From the NCBI GenBank assembly GCA_019163175.1, contig JAFLKN010000056.1:1-64000 (forward strand): a stretch of DNA of 64,000 nt, read 5' to 3'. Below the pieces are notes generated by a model that saw only the letters and a list, made by a program, of their open reading frames with translations, made no database searches and was not told the origin of the DNA. The translations under genes and the position numbers were made by a program. Of this stretch, positions 18,270-29,966 are shown in pieces. This stretch comes from Prolixibacteraceae bacterium (GTDB lineage: Bacteria; Bacteroidota; Bacteroidia; Bacteroidales; Prolixibacteraceae). The first letter of the stretch is position 1; each line of letters opens with the position of its first letter.

Positions 18270-20153
18270 ATGAGCCAAAGAGGAATTTCATTTCGATTGA
18301 ATTCGCATGTAACTGCATTTGCCATACTTATTATCTCGGCTGTAGTTTACACCAACCACTATTTCAGCAATAAAATTCTGATTGAAAAAATAGAGGAAGG
18401 TGCAATCAATCAAAGTAGCCTCGTGATCTCGCGGATTTCAAGAATAACAGTAGGAACTGAAGAAATTGCAAGAAATGTATCCTATCAGGCCTTATATTAC
18501 GATAAGCATAAGGATTTGGATTTCTTTTTGCAGCAGGTAGTAGCTTCAAATAAGATTCTGGAAAGTATTCATGTTAAATGGTTGGATAAAGATCAAACTA
18601 ACTTTACGGCTAGTCATTCAACAGGCCTATGTCAGCAAAGATGCAATCCGGATGATGGTTTTTTCAATAAAAGTCTGGAATCATTGTCACTAGGGGTATG
18701 GTCAAAACCCTTTTATTGCAGCAATGATACGTCTCATTTGCTTGTGGAATACCGAGTTCCAATTTATCATCCGGAATCAACAACAATTGCAGGACTGGTC
18801 TATTGCGAGATTTCGCTGCAGAAAATGAAGCAAATGCTTTCTGAAATAAAAATTGGAGAAAAGGGTTACTCATTTATAATAAACAATGAGGGAAGTTTTA
18901 TCACTCATCCCAATGATGAATGGATACTTCACAAAAACCTTTACAAAAATCCTCCTGTAACATTTTATGATGATTTGGCTGAAATAGAATCAAAAATCAG
19001 AAGCGGTAGAATAGGCAGTGGTTATGGACTTTCCGAATATCTGAATAATCAGAAAGCCTGGTACTATTTTGCTCCTTTACCCAACTCCAAATGGACGGTA
19101 ATCATTGTAATTCCTGAAAAAGAATTGTTTCAGAAAATCGAACTTACTTTTCGGAAAATAATACTGGTGTCAGTAGTAGGGATATTGCTGCTTTTCGTTT
19201 TGAATATGCTAATATTCAGGAAAATACTTTCTCCACTTTCTCAAATAGCAAATGCTATTCATCACTTTACTTCTTTACCTGGAAAACAAAAGAAAACGAA
19301 AGACGAAATTTTGATTTTGGCCGAAAGTTTTGAGGACTGGCAGGCCAAATATGGACTATTAATTAAAGAGCAGAGCTCCACTGCAAACGAAAAACGCAAG
19401 TTTGAAAAGGATTTAAAATCAGCAAGAGAAATTCAGTTAAATATTATTCCTGAAGGGAAACCAATATTTCCAGAACATCCTGAAATTGATCTATCGGCTG
19501 TTTTAAAGCCTGCTGAAGCAATTGGTGGCGATTTATATGATTATTTTTTTATCGATAAAGATCACTTGCTGGTTACAATTGGAGACGTTTCGGGCAAAGG
19601 AATAGCAGCTTCATTATTTATGGCTATCGCAAGTACGCTTATAAAAACACACGCAAAAATATTATCAGCAAAAGATTTAGTAAGTCTGGTCAATCAAGAA
19701 TTAAGTGATCGAAATTCGAATCAATATTTTGTAACTCTGTTTGTTGGAATTCTGGATTTAAGATCAGGATCACTAGATTACTGTAATGCTGCCCATAATT
19801 ATCCTTACATTCTTCGCCCGGATGGAGCAGTGCAAATTTTATCTAAAAGTCATGGACTTCCACTTGGAATTTATAAAAACAAAACTTACAAGAATAGCAA
19901 TGTCGATTTGAAATTTGGTGATGTTTTACTTTTATATACCGATGGAGTAATCAATTCGCAAGACATTAATGATAAGCATTATGGTATCGAAAAGCTTGAA
20001 AATAATTTGCATAACCTGACTGATTTATCGGCAGTAGAAGTTGTCGAAAGACTTATGAAAAGTATTGCTATTTACGAAGGTGAAAACAAGCAAGCAGATG
20101 ATATTACATTGGTTGCTCTAAAATACTTACCAAAAACAGAAAACCAGGCTTAG
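18270..20153 (+). CDS. SpoIIE/PP2C-type serine phosphatase with N-terminal Cache-like sensor and TM segments
   Basis: 627 aa; sensor region with 'GEKGYSFIINNEGSFITHPN', TM, then IGGDLYDYF, IGDVSGKGIAASL, LLLYTDGVINS, ADDITLVAL. Confidence 0.9.
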   Translation: MSQRGISFRLNSHVTAFAILIISAVVYTNHYFSNKILIEKIEEGAINQSSLVISRISRITVGTEEIARNVSYQALYYDKHKDLDFFLQQVVASNKILESIHVKWLDKDQTNFTASHSTGLCQQRCNPDDGFFNKSLESLSLGVWSKPFYCSNDTSHLLVEYRVPIYHPESTTIAGLVYCEISLQKMKQMLSEIKIGEKGYSFIINNEGSFITHPNDEWILHKNLYKNPPVTFYDDLAEIESKIRSGRIGSGYGLSEYLNNQKAWYYFAPLPNSKWTVIIVIPEKELFQKIELTFRKIILVSVVGILLLFVLNMLIFRKILSPLSQIANAIHHFTSLPGKQKKTKDEILILAESFEDWQAKYGLLIKEQSSTANEKRKFEKDLKSAREIQLNIIPEGKPIFPEHPEIDLSAVLKPAEAIGGDLYDYFFIDKDHLLVTIGDVSGKGIAASLFMAIASTLIKTHAKILSAKDLVSLVNQELSDRNSNQYFVTLFVGILDLRSGSLDYCNAAHNYPYILRPDGAVQILSKSHGLPLGIYKNKTYKNSNVDLKFGDVLLLYTDGVINSQDINDKHYGIEKLENNLHNLTDLSAVEVVERLMKSIAIYEGENKQADDITLVALKYLPKTENQA

Positions 20154-20164
20154 CCTGGTTTTTG
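20142..20164 (+). terminator. Rho-independent terminator after SpoIIE-type phosphatase gene
   Basis: AACCAGGC-TTA-GCCTGGTT followed by TTTG; overlaps the end of the ORF. Confidence 0.75.
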
Positions 20165-20173
20165 TTATCTATT

Positions 20174-22696
20174 TCATTTTGTATTAGATGTTAATATCCT
20201 TATTTTTATTTTCTCGGTTTTCTTATCAAAACCTACAGAAATTGTATCTCCCTGAACAACAGAAGCCTTTATAATAACTTCAGCCATTTCGTCTTCCAGA
20301 TATTTCTGAATCGCACGCTTCAACGGCCTTGCACCAAATTGCGAATCATACCCCTTGTCAGCAATAAAATCTTTAGCTGCTGCTGATATTTTTAATTTAT
20401 AATTTAGTGAACTCACTCTATCATACAAGCCTTTCAGTTCAATGTCAATAATTTCGTGAATGTGTTCTTTGGTTAACGAATTGAACATGATAACATCGTC
20501 AATACGATTTAAGAATTCAGGAGCAAATGCTTTTTTTAGTGCTTTTTCTACAATGTATTTAGCATTTTCACCTTCATCAACACTGGCCTTTTGCGTTGAA
20601 AATCCAACCCCGCGTCCAAATTCTGACAACTGACGCGATCCAATATTAGATGTCATTATAATAATGGTATTCTTAAAATCAATACCTCGTCCCAAGCTAT
20701 CGGTTAAACGTCCTTCGTCAAGCACCTGAAGAAGCAAGTGGAAAACATCGGGATGAGCTTTTTCAATTTCATCCAATAAAACAACACAGTATGGTTTTCT
20801 ACGTACTTTTTCAGTCAATTGTCCGCCTTCTTCGTATCCAACATATCCGGGAGGAGCTCCAACTAATCTGGAAACAGAAAATTTCTCCATATACTCACTC
20901 ATATCCACCCGGATCAATGAGTCAATACTATCAAATAAATATTTAGCTAATACTTTTGCCAACTGTGTTTTACCAACTCCTGTTGGACCGAGGAAAATAA
21001 ATGAACCAATTGGCTTATTTGGATCTTTAAGGCCTGCCCGGTTTCGCTGAATGGACTTTACAATCTTTACGATTGCTTCATTCTGGCCAACTACACTTCC
21101 CATGAGTTGTTTACCCATGTCCATCAGGCGCTTGCCTTCAGCTTGCGCAATACGTTGAACTGGTACGCCTGACATCATGGCAACAACTTCAGCTACTTTT
21201 TCTTCGGTAACAGTTTCTCTGTGGCTAATGAGTTCTTTTTCCCATTCCTCCTTTTCCTGATCAAGAAGTTGAAGTAAGCTTTTTTCTTTATCTCGATGAT
21301 TTGCCGCAAGTTCAAAATTCTGGCTTTTTACTGCCTTAATTTTTTCTTCCTTGGTGCGTTCTATTTTCTCTTCCAGTTTCAGAATTCGTTCCGGAACATT
21401 AATATTTGAAATATGTACCCTCGAGCCTGACTCATCAAGTGCATCAATTGCTTTGTCGGGTAAGAAACGATCTGGTATATATCTGGCCGTAAGTTTAACA
21501 CAGGCGTCAATAGCTTCCGGGGTATAAATCACGTTGTGATGATCTTCATAGCGTTGTTTGATATTATTCAGAATTTCGATGGTTTCGTCAACAGAAGTTG
21601 GTTCAACCATGATCTTCTGAAACCTGCGTTCTAAAGCACCATCTTTTTCGATTTGCTGACGATATTCATCCAAAGTTGTTGCTCCGATACATTGTATTTC
21701 ACCTCTGGCCAAAGCTGGTTTTAGCATATTGGCGGCATCAAGTGAGCCTGTTGCGCCCCCTGCACCAACAATGGTGTGAATTTCATCGATAAACAAAATT
21801 ACATTGCTTACTTTGGATAATTCATTTAGAATTGCTTTCATGCGCTCTTCGAACTGCCCGCGATATTTTGTCCCTGCAACAATGGAAGCAATATCAAGGC
21901 TTACAACTCTTTTGTCGAATAAAACTCTTGAAACTTTCTTTTGAATAATGCGAAGTGCAAGTCCTTCAGCAATTGCCGATTTTCCCACACCAGGTTCACC
22001 AATCAATATTGGATTATTCTTTTTCCGGCGCGACAAGATTTGCGCTAAACGTTCAATTTCACGCTCCCGGCCCACAATCGGATCAAGGTTATTTTCTTCA
22101 GCAGCTTTAGTAATATCAACACCAAAATTGTCAAGTACGGGAGTGTCCGATTTCGCACTTCCAGGCTTCTTCGCCGATGAAGATGCTGCGCCACCTCCAG
22201 CGGGTTTCGAAAAACTATCATCAGCATCATCGTCTTCATCATCGAAATCTGATTTGGCTTCAGGATTTTTATAATCTTCAAGCCTTGATTTCAAAATGTA
22301 GTAATTGATGTGGTAGTCATTCAGGATATTACTGATCAAACTATCCTTATCTTTTATTAATGCCAATAGGAGATGACCTGTATTAATTGTAGGACTATTA
22401 AACGATCTGGCTTCAAGATAAACAAGCTTCAGTGCTTTTTCAGCAGACTTTAATAATTGTACAGATGCTTGTGAATCAACATCTTTTCCAGTTCTAAGTT
22501 TCTCTTCGATCGATTGTTTTATTTCACCCAGGTTTATTCCCAGATTAGTAAGAATCTCAATGGCTACACCTTCTCCGTCTCTAAGGATTCCGAGGAAAAT
22601 ATGTTCTAGACCAATACTTTCATTACCCAATCGGATGGCTTCCTCCCTACTGTATGAAAGTACGTCTTTAATTCGTGGTGAAAATTGTGAATCCAT
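20174..22696 (-). CDS. clpC: ATP-dependent Clp protease ATP-binding subunit ClpC
   Basis: 840 aa; Clp N domains, [18 protein letters not shown]-like region, [34 protein letters not shown]. Confidence 0.95.
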   Translation of the reverse strand: MDSQFSPRIKDVLSYSREEAIRLGNESIGLEHIFLGILRDGEGVAIEILTNLGINLGEIKQSIEEKLRTGKDVDSQASVQLLKSAEKALKLVYLEARSFNSPTINTGHLLLALIKDKDSLISNILNDYHINYYILKSRLEDYKNPEAKSDFDDEDDDADDSFSKPAGGGAASSSAKKPGSAKSDTPVLDNFGVDITKAAEENNLDPIVGREREIERLAQILSRRKKNNPILIGEPGVGKSAIAEGLALRIIQKKVSRVLFDKRVVSLDIASIVAGTKYRGQFEERMKAILNELSKVSNVILFIDEIHTIVGAGGATGSLDAANMLKPALARGEIQCIGATTLDEYRQQIEKDGALERRFQKIMVEPTSVDETIEILNNIKQRYEDHHNVIYTPEAIDACVKLTARYIPDRFLPDKAIDALDESGSRVHISNINVPERILKLEEKIERTKEEKIKAVKSQNFELAANHRDKEKSLLQLLDQEKEEWEKELISHRETVTEEKVAEVVAMMSGVPVQRIAQAEGKRLMDMGKQLMGSVVGQNEAIVKIVKSIQRNRAGLKDPNKPIGSFIFLGPTGVGKTQLAKVLAKYLFDSIDSLIRVDMSEYMEKFSVSRLVGAPPGYVGYEEGGQLTEKVRRKPYCVVLLDEIEKAHPDVFHLLLQVLDEGRLTDSLGRGIDFKNTIIIMTSNIGSRQLSEFGRGVGFSTQKASVDEGENAKYIVEKALKKAFAPEFLNRIDDVIMFNSLTKEHIHEIIDIELKGLYDRVSSLNYKLKISAAAKDFIADKGYDSQFGARPLKRAIQKYLEDEMAEVIIKASVVQGDTISVGFDKKTEKIKIRILTSNTK

Positions 22697-22882
22697 ATAA
22701 ATTGACAGATTTAAGAAATTACGATTTCAAAATAACAAAAAGTATTCCTAAAAGTTGGTATTGTTTTCAGGTATCAAAACTTCTTTCTTCAAAATTACGC
22801 AATAAAATTTAAGGTTTGAGTTTAAATTGCTGATTTTTTGAACATTGCATTGTTAAAATCTTATTGCATTTTTAACAATGAA

Positions 22883-22899
22883 AAGCGTTTAAAACGCTT
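22883..22899. promoter_or_regulatory. Perfect palindrome in the gyrA promoter region
   Basis: AAGCGTTT-A-AAACGCTT; overlaps candidate -33 TTG (22898-22900), 18 nt before TATTTTTG (22919-22926). Confidence 0.5.
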
Positions 22900-22969
22900 G
22901 ATTCAAGAAGTATTTTTGTATTTTTGTCAGTCATTTTTTTTAAGCAAAATTTATTTAAAGGAGGAGTAA

Positions 22970-25486
22970 ATGTCTGAAGGCGAAAAAATTATCAAAATAA
23001 ATATTGAAGAGCAAATGAAATCTGCTTACATTGATTATTCAATGTCGGTCATTGTTTCACGAGCACTTCCGGATGTGAGAGATGGTTTAAAGCCTGTCCA
23101 TCGTCGCGTATTATTTGGGATGAGTGAATTGGGTACACTTTCCAACAAGCCATACAAGAAATCGGCTAGAATTGTTGGGGAAGTTTTAGGTAAGTTCCAC
23201 CCTCACGGCGATTCATCCGTATATTTTACAATGGTTCGTATGGCTCAGGAATGGTCGTTGCGGTATCCATTAGTTGACGGACAAGGTAACTTTGGGTCAG
23301 TTGATGGTGACAGTCCAGCAGCAATGCGTTATACTGAGGCAAGGTTGTCCAAAATTGCTGAAGAAACACTTTCCGATTTAGAGAAAAATACGGTAGACTT
23401 TCAACCCAACTTTGACGAATCGTTGAAAGAACCAACCGTTCTTCCTACCCGAATCCCCAATCTATTGGTGAACGGAGCATCAGGTATTGCAGTTGGTATG
23501 GCAACCAATATGCCTCCCCATAACTTGTCCGATACTATTGATGCAATTGTTGCATATATTGAGAATAATGACATTGATATACAAGATCTTATAACTATAA
23601 TTAAGGCTCCTGATTTTCCAACAGGAGGTATTATTTATGGAACCCGTGGTGTACAGGAAGCCTTCGAAACCGGAAGGGGCCGTATTGTTGTTCGTGGAAA
23701 AGCACATATTGAAGTGACTCCAAACGGAAGAGAGAAGGTAGTTATCACCGAGATACCATACATGGTGAATAAAGCAGAACTTATTATTAAAGCTGCTGAA
23801 TTGATTAATGAAAAGAAGATTGAAGGTATTTCAAATGTCAATGATGAATCAGACCGTGACGGAATGCGTATCGTCTTTGATATCAAAAAGGATGAGATTT
23901 CTAATGTTGTTCTGAACAAGCTTTATAAATATACTCAGCTTCAAAATAGTTTCAGTGTAAATAATATTGCTTTGGTAAATGGTCGCCCCAGAATGCTGAA
24001 TCTAAAAGATCTGATTCATTATTTTGTGGAACATAGACATGATGTTGTTATCCGCAGAACACAATTTGAATTGGATCAGGCAGAGAAACGTGCTCACATT
24101 CTTGAAGGTTTAATCATAGCCAGTGATAATATTGAGGAAGTAATCGCCATCATTCGTGCTGCAAAAAATCCTGATGAAGCTAGAATTAACCTTATAGAAA
24201 GATTTAGTTTATCTGATATTCAATCACGGGCTATCGTTGAAATGCGTTTGCGTCAATTGACTGGTCTTGAGCAAGATAAATTACATCAGGAATACGAAGA
24301 CATTCTGAAACAAATTGAATATCTGAAGAGTATTTTGGCAGATGTGAGCCTCAGGATGGAAATCATTAAAAACGAACTTCTTGAGATTAAAGAAAAATAT
24401 GGTGATGGCCGTAGAACAGAAATAGTACCAAATGCTGAAGAGTTTAATCCGGAAGATTTTTATGCTGATGAAGAAATGGTAATAACTATTTCACATTTAG
24501 GATATCTCAAGCGGACACCTCTTACAGATTTCAAAACCCAGGGAAGGGGAGGAGTAGGATCAAAAGGCAGTACTACAAGAGATTCTGACTTCCTTGAACA
24601 TATGTTTAATGCGTCAATGCACAACACCCTACTTCTGTTTTCGGAGAAGGGTAAATGCTTCTGGTTGAAAGTGTATGAAATTCCTGAAGGTACAAAAACA
24701 TCAAAGGGAAGAGCAATTCAAAATGTAATTAACATTGAACAGGATGATAAAATTCTGGCTTATATAAATGTTAATAACCTGACTGATCCGGATTACATTA
24801 ATAATAACTTCATTATTCTTTGTACGAAGAAGGGCATTATTAAGAAAACTTCACTTGAAGCATATTCACGTCCACGCCAGAATGGTGTAAATGCGATTAC
24901 CATCCGCGAAGATGATCAGCTGTTTGAAGCAAGAATGACTAACGGAAATCACCATATCATGATGGCCGTTCGCTCAGGGAAAGCTGTTCGTTTCGAAGAT
25001 TGTAGTGTTCGACCAATAGGAAGAACGGCTTCAGGAGTTAGAGGAATTACTCTTGGAAATGATGCTGACGAAGTGGTTGGCATGGTTTGTGTTGAAAACG
25101 AAAACGAAGACATTTTGGTTGTTTCTGAAAATGGATACGGGAAACGATCTAAAATTGAAGATTACCGTTTGACAAACAGAGGTGGAAAGGGAGTTAAAAC
25201 AATAAATGTAACTGAAAAAACAGGACCACTAATCTCTATTAAAAGTGTTGACGAAAGTAATGATTTGATGATTATTACTCAATCAGGACTTACAATCAGG
25301 ATGTCGATTTCGGCACTTCGTATTATTGGAAGGACGGCTCAGGGTGTACGGTTAATTAATTTGAAAGAAGGTGATAAAATCGCCTCAATCACTATCGTTC
25401 CAACATCAGAAGACGAAATAGCAGAAAATCTGGATGAGATTATTGATTCATCGGAAGATAATGACGTGCAAGTTGATGAATCTTAG
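22970..25486 (+). CDS. gyrA: DNA gyrase subunit A
   Basis: 838 aa; [59 protein letters not shown] Shine-Dalgarno upstream. Confidence 0.97.
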   Translation: MSEGEKIIKINIEEQMKSAYIDYSMSVIVSRALPDVRDGLKPVHRRVLFGMSELGTLSNKPYKKSARIVGEVLGKFHPHGDSSVYFTMVRMAQEWSLRYPLVDGQGNFGSVDGDSPAAMRYTEARLSKIAEETLSDLEKNTVDFQPNFDESLKEPTVLPTRIPNLLVNGASGIAVGMATNMPPHNLSDTIDAIVAYIENNDIDIQDLITIIKAPDFPTGGIIYGTRGVQEAFETGRGRIVVRGKAHIEVTPNGREKVVITEIPYMVNKAELIIKAAELINEKKIEGISNVNDESDRDGMRIVFDIKKDEISNVVLNKLYKYTQLQNSFSVNNIALVNGRPRMLNLKDLIHYFVEHRHDVVIRRTQFELDQAEKRAHILEGLIIASDNIEEVIAIIRAAKNPDEARINLIERFSLSDIQSRAIVEMRLRQLTGLEQDKLHQEYEDILKQIEYLKSILADVSLRMEIIKNELLEIKEKYGDGRRTEIVPNAEEFNPEDFYADEEMVITISHLGYLKRTPLTDFKTQGRGGVGSKGSTTRDSDFLEHMFNASMHNTLLLFSEKGKCFWLKVYEIPEGTKTSKGRAIQNVINIEQDDKILAYINVNNLTDPDYINNNFIILCTKKGIIKKTSLEAYSRPRQNGVNAITIREDDQLFEARMTNGNHHIMMAVRSGKAVRFEDCSVRPIGRTASGVRGITLGNDADEVVGMVCVENENEDILVVSENGYGKRSKIEDYRLTNRGGKGVKTINVTEKTGPLISIKSVDESNDLMIITQSGLTIRMSISALRIIGRTAQGVRLINLKEGDKIASITIVPTSEDEIAENLDEIIDSSEDNDVQVDES

Positions 25487-25539
25487 AAATTTGAAACTAT
25501 TATTTAAATTCATAGCATAACAACAAACTTTTTAATAAA

Positions 25540-26721
25540 ATGAAGAGAACAACAATTTTATTTGCTTTACTTTTTGCCGTCACATGTGTATTTGCACAAA
25601 AAGGCAAAGTAACCAGTGCTTCAAGTTATAAAGAAACTGGCAAGCTCGACAAAGCGGTTGAAGCAATAGAAGAAACTATTGATGCAAGCAACCCAAAAAC
25701 TGAAAGTTCAATTACATGGCCCAGAACCTGGGAAGTCCGCGGTGAAATTTATCAAGCCGTATTTCAATCGAAAGATGAAAACTTCAAAAAACTGAATGCA
25801 GATCCATTAACAGTGGCTTTTGATTCTTATTTGAAAGCCTTGCAACTTGACGACAAAGATCGCTTTGGAAAAAGTGTAAAAATTAAACTTACACTTCTGA
25901 TCGGAGATCTTACCAATCAAGCAATTGCAGCTTTTAATGAAGAAAACTACGAAAAAGCACTCAAATCTTTTGAGCAGATTATGGCAATTGAGCAAACACC
26001 TGTATATAAAGCAGATGAACCAAATGCTGTAGATACAGTAATCATGTTCAATGCAGGTTTGGCTGCCTACAATGCTCAGAATTACGACAAAGCAATAGAG
26101 TACTATAAACAAGCTGCTAAATACAAATATAATGGAGCAAAAACCTATTCGTTGATTTCGAGTAGCTATATGCAGAAAAAAGATACCGTTGGAGCATTAC
26201 AAGTACTGCAAGATGGCTTGAAAGAATATGGTGAAAATGGTCCTTTGTTAGTCGAAGTTATTAATATCTATTTGAATGCTAATAAAGTTGATGATGCAAT
26301 GAAATATTTGGAAATTGCAATTTCAAAAGATCCAAAGAATTCATCTTATTATTTTGCTCAGGGAACTTTATATGACAAGCTTCTGAAAACAGACGAAGCA
26401 ACAAACAGCTACCTTAAAGCTATTGAATACAAAGAAGATTATTTTGATGCATATTATAACTTAGGTGCATTGTATTACAATAAAGGAGTTAAACAGGTTG
26501 ATGTAGCAAATGCAATTCCAAGCAATCAACCTGAAAAATACGAAGAGGAAAAAAATAAAGCTGATATCGAATTCAAGAAGGCAATTCCTTATATGGAAAA
26601 AGCACATGAAATTAATCCAACAGATAAGTTTACAATGGAATCATTAAAAACATTATACTATCGTTTAAAGATGTTGGATAAACATGCTGAGATAGTTGAA
26701 AAAATGAAAAACAACCAATAG
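25540..26721 (+). CDS. Secreted tetratricopeptide repeat protein
   Basis: Signal peptide MKRTTILFALLFAVTCVFAQ; multiple TPR-like helices (NYDKAIEYYKQAAKYKYNGAKTY, YFDAYYNLGALYYNKG). Confidence 0.88.
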   Translation: MKRTTILFALLFAVTCVFAQKGKVTSASSYKETGKLDKAVEAIEETIDASNPKTESSITWPRTWEVRGEIYQAVFQSKDENFKKLNADPLTVAFDSYLKALQLDDKDRFGKSVKIKLTLLIGDLTNQAIAAFNEENYEKALKSFEQIMAIEQTPVYKADEPNAVDTVIMFNAGLAAYNAQNYDKAIEYYKQAAKYKYNGAKTYSLISSSYMQKKDTVGALQVLQDGLKEYGENGPLLVEVINIYLNANKVDDAMKYLEIAISKDPKNSSYYFAQGTLYDKLLKTDEATNSYLKAIEYKEDYFDAYYNLGALYYNKGVKQVDVANAIPSNQPEKYEEEKNKADIEFKKAIPYMEKAHEINPTDKFTMESLKTLYYRLKMLDKHAEIVEKMKNNQ

Positions 26722-26731
26722 TACAAAGATT

Positions 26732-26760
26732 AAGAAGGAGTTTTTAACTCCTTCTTTTTT
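26732..26760 (+). terminator. Rho-independent terminator after TPR gene
   Basis: AAGAAGGAGTT-ttt-AACTCCTTCTTTTTT. Confidence 0.9.
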
Positions 26761-26923
26761 GCAGTATATAAATAACATAATATTAATTCTAAGACAAACA
26801 TATTAAAATTTTATTCTTGCATATATTATCATAATTAAGTCAAAATCCTGAGCTTCATTGGTATCAATCCAACGGTTGTACACAAATACTGAAATCTAAG
26901 AAATCAGCCTCAATTCAAAATAA

Positions 26924-28354
26924 TTAGTCAACAAGTAATTCCGGAATTGCTAATTTTTCTTTGATCTGTTTTAAATGCCATTTATAAAATGGATTTCCTC
27001 GAAGATCTAAATGTTTTAAGCTTTTCGCTTGATTAAAATTTAATGGTATAATTTGAAGTTTATTTTGACTTAAATCTAATTCTTCGAGAAAGTTGAGTTT
27101 ATAGAGATCTATGGGCAAAGTAATTATTTCATTTCCACTAAAAAGTAATTGCTTTAGTTTTTCAAGTTTTAATATTGCTTTTGGAATATCCGAAAGTTTA
27201 TTTTTATTTAAATTTAAGTACTCTAGGCTTGTTACATTTGTAATTAAATTGGGAAATAAATACAGATCATTTTGCTCAAAATCAATACTTTCCATTTGTT
27301 TACATTTGTCAATAGTACAATTGAATTGATTTATTTTATTCAAACTTAGATTAAGAATTCGTAGTGTTGGATTATTGAAACTCTCCCCAGTTAATATTGT
27401 AAGTTGATTGTTGTGCAAATACAATTCCTCGAGCTTCTCCATGTTTTTAAGTGATTCTGGTATGCCGTTGAGTTGATTTTGTGATGCATCAAGTATTTTA
27501 ACGTTTATCAACTCTCCTATCGACTCTGGCAGACCAATTAACTTGTTCTTTGTTATAAGTAATTCTTTCAACTCTATTAGCTTTCCAATGCTTTCAGGTA
27601 AATCAACTAGCTCATTACTAGCAATTAATAACTCACTAAGTCGAACTAAATTACCAAATTCAGCTGGTAACTGTTGAATTTTATTCTTTTCCAGGCGGAG
27701 TATTTCCAGCTTGTTTAAGTTGCAAATTTCATTGGGCAAACTACTTAACTGGTTCCAGTTTAAATCTAAAATTTTTATATTCCTGCAATTTCCAATAGAT
27801 GCCGGGAAAATTTCAAGCTTGTTATTAAATAAGTCGATAATTTGTAAAGCAGTACAGTTACCTATTGAATTTGGAATTTTGGTCAATTGATTTTCTCCAC
27901 ACAAAAATGTTTCCAAAGAAACGAGCCTTCCAAATTCATCAGAAATCTCAATCAACTTATTCTCCTGAAGTTTTAATTCCTTAAGCTTAGTTAAATTACC
28001 TATTCCGGCAGGAATAACAGTCAACTTATTGTTATTCAAATATAATTTCTGAAGATTTATCAGTTTAAAGACTGATTCAGGTATCTTTTCCAGCTGATTA
28101 TAGCCCAATTTAAGCTCTTGCAGATATTGTAATTTACCTATTTCTTCAGGAATAGTAGATAACTTCTTGTTTTCAAGATTTAAGATAGTGGCTGTTTTTT
28201 TATTTAATAGAGCTTCTTCAATTGAAGTATATTCTTTTTCTGGTTGACTAACTTGCTCAATTACTGGTTTTTTTTTAGATTTTTTCTGGCCATAACCATA
28301 CTGAAACGAAATTATAAATAGCAGTACAAAAATCAGTTTATATCTTCGACTCAT
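26924..28354 (-). CDS. Secreted leucine-rich repeat protein
   Basis: 476 aa with signal peptide and many ~23-aa LRRs (LPESIGKLIELKELLITKNKLIG...). Confidence 0.92.
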   Translation of the reverse strand: MSRRYKLIFVLLFIISFQYGYGQKKSKKKPVIEQVSQPEKEYTSIEEALLNKKTATILNLENKKLSTIPEEIGKLQYLQELKLGYNQLEKIPESVFKLINLQKLYLNNNKLTVIPAGIGNLTKLKELKLQENKLIEISDEFGRLVSLETFLCGENQLTKIPNSIGNCTALQIIDLFNNKLEIFPASIGNCRNIKILDLNWNQLSSLPNEICNLNKLEILRLEKNKIQQLPAEFGNLVRLSELLIASNELVDLPESIGKLIELKELLITKNKLIGLPESIGELINVKILDASQNQLNGIPESLKNMEKLEELYLHNNQLTILTGESFNNPTLRILNLSLNKINQFNCTIDKCKQMESIDFEQNDLYLFPNLITNVTSLEYLNLNKNKLSDIPKAILKLEKLKQLLFSGNEIITLPIDLYKLNFLEELDLSQNKLQIIPLNFNQAKSLKHLDLRGNPFYKWHLKQIKEKLAIPELLVD

Positions 28355-28472
28355 TATTTTAACTAATTAATTAGTAAGTATATATGCAATAGAATTTATA
28401 TTTTTAATTTTACGCGCAAAATTAAATTGATGGATAAAAAATAAAAGTATCAAAAAACAATAAACAAAGAAA

Positions 28473-28512
28473 AACGATAATACACTTGATTTTCACAAAG
28501 TATATTATCGTT
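28473..28512 (-). terminator. Terminator after small ORF 28560..28739
   Basis: 15-bp stem with one mismatch AACGATAATACACTT / AAGTATATTATCGTT; minus strand continues TTTTTCTTTG. Confidence 0.75.
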
Positions 28513-28559
28513 CAAATGTAAACAGTCCACGATGTTGATATGTGAACCAGTTCAATTAC

Positions 28560-28739
28560 TTAGCTAACTCTCAATGAATAAAACTCTTCCAAGCTTCTGT
28601 CAATAATTTCATCTACTTCAGTCAGCACTTTGTTCTTTGGCTTAAATTTAAAAGCTCTGTCATCTTCTTGTTTCTGTCTTAAAACTTCGCGAAGAAGATA
28701 CATTGTTTTGATCATTTTTTTCAATCTGTCTTCTTTCAT
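28560..28739 (-). CDS. Small basic/acidic hypothetical protein
   Basis: MKEDRLKKMIKTMYLLREVLRQKQEDDRAFKFKPKNKVLTEVDEIIDRSLEEFYSLRVS (start refined from 28793); followed by a terminator. Confidence 0.6.
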   Translation of the reverse strand: MKEDRLKKMIKTMYLLREVLRQKQEDDRAFKFKPKNKVLTEVDEIIDRSLEEFYSLRVS

Positions 28740-28827
28740 GGCTTCATTGTTTGTTTTTTCAAAGCTAAAAAGACAAATTGCCAAACCCAACATAAATAGT
28801 TTACATTTTTGTTAATAAACAGTAAAA

Positions 28828-29304
28828 TTATTGGTTGAAATCTAGGTTTCTAGTAATATAACTGCCATAATCCTTCAAAATTGGCTCATATTCCTGATGA
28901 AACAGTTTTGAGGAGATTAAAAAGTCGGCAGTGGAACGATTTGTTGCTGTTGGAATGTTGTACATTGTTGAGATACGAAGCAATGCTTTCACATCAACAT
29001 CATGCGGTTGGGGTTGCATCGGATCCCAAAAGAAAATCAGCATATCAACCTTGCCTTCGCAAATTAATGCACCTAATTGTTGGTCACCTCCAAGCGGTCC
29101 AGATTTCAATCGTGTTACATCTGGCGGAATAACGTCATTTTCCTCGCATTTTTCAATTAATTTAGCTTGTACCAGGCTTCCGGTGGTTCCCGTGCAAATA
29201 AGGCTATGAGCGATGAATTCTTTCCAATTCCAAGAAACCCATTCAATCATATCCTTTTTGCGGTTATCATGTGCCACAATTGCAATTACTTTCTTCTTCT
29301 TCAT
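28828..29304 (-). CDS. mgsA: Methylglyoxal synthase
   Basis: KKKKVIAIVAHDNRKKDMIEWV, TGTTGSLV, GPLGGDQQLGALI, WDPMQPQPHDVDVKALLR; start refined from 29388. Confidence 0.95.
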   Translation of the reverse strand: MKKKKVIAIVAHDNRKKDMIEWVSWNWKEFIAHSLICTGTTGSLVQAKLIEKCEENDVIPPDVTRLKSGPLGGDQQLGALICEGKVDMLIFFWDPMQPQPHDVDVKALLRISTMYNIPTATNRSTADFLISSKLFHQEYEPILKDYGSYITRNLDFNQ

Positions 29305-29393
29305 AATTTCGATTTTATTCCTAACAAAGATATACTTTATATGATTTTCGGGCTCTGAATTCTTTGAAATGCATTTAGTCAGGTGCAAAAAAT

Positions 29394-29422
29394 AAGGGCA
29401 TGATTTTGATAACCATGCCCTT
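29394..29422 (-). terminator. Rho-independent terminator after flavodoxin
   Basis: AAGGGCATG / CATGCCCTT 9-bp arms; minus strand followed by ATTTTTTG. Confidence 0.85.
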
Positions 29423-29443
29423 AACCTATCATTAAATTTTTAA

Positions 29444-29953
29444 TTAAGAAAACTGAGCTTTCAAATCTTTAACCCAATTTGAAATTCTTTCTTTGGAAAG
29501 TCGCGGTTGAGTTTCCTGGTCAAGCACTAATCCCATGAACTTATCACCTATTTCAGCGCGTGAAGATTCATACGTGTAACCTTCAGTTGAAGTTAAACCT
29601 ACTAATTTTGCTCCTCTTTCCTTTACCAATTCTGCCATTATACCAACTGCATCCCCAAAATTTTCCGGGTATTCAACCTGATTTCCCAACCCATAAATCG
29701 CAATCGTTTTGCCTTTTAAATCCAGATCTTCGATGGCTGGTACAAATTCATCCCAATAAATGGGTAATTCACCATCAAACCATGTTGGCACTCCCAGAAT
29801 CAAATTAGTAAATGAAAGAAACAACTCCTCTGTTAATTCTTCTGCATTTACTTTCTGAATCTTGAATTCCGGTTCAAATTCTTCACATATTTTCTCAGCG
29901 GCTTTGGCTGTTTTAGTTGAACTAAAACTGTAAAATATTCCTGTTTTATTCAT
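29444..29953 (-). CDS. fldA: Flavodoxin
   Basis: TGIFYSFSSTKTAKAAEKI, LILGVPTWFDGELPIYWDEF, IYGLGNQVEYPENFGDAVG; start refined to MNKTG. Confidence 0.88.
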   Translation of the reverse strand: MNKTGIFYSFSSTKTAKAAEKICEEFEPEFKIQKVNAEELTEELFLSFTNLILGVPTWFDGELPIYWDEFVPAIEDLDLKGKTIAIYGLGNQVEYPENFGDAVGIMAELVKERGAKLVGLTSTEGYTYESSRAEIGDKFMGLVLDQETQPRLSKERISNWVKDLKAQFS

Positions 29954-29966
29954 GACATTCAAGTAT

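Noticed and set aside
26924-28354. Periodic repeats that could be mistaken for a CRISPR or satellite
   Set aside because: They are coding leucine-rich repeats (about 23-aa period) in a single open frame, not nucleotide-identical repeats with spacers.
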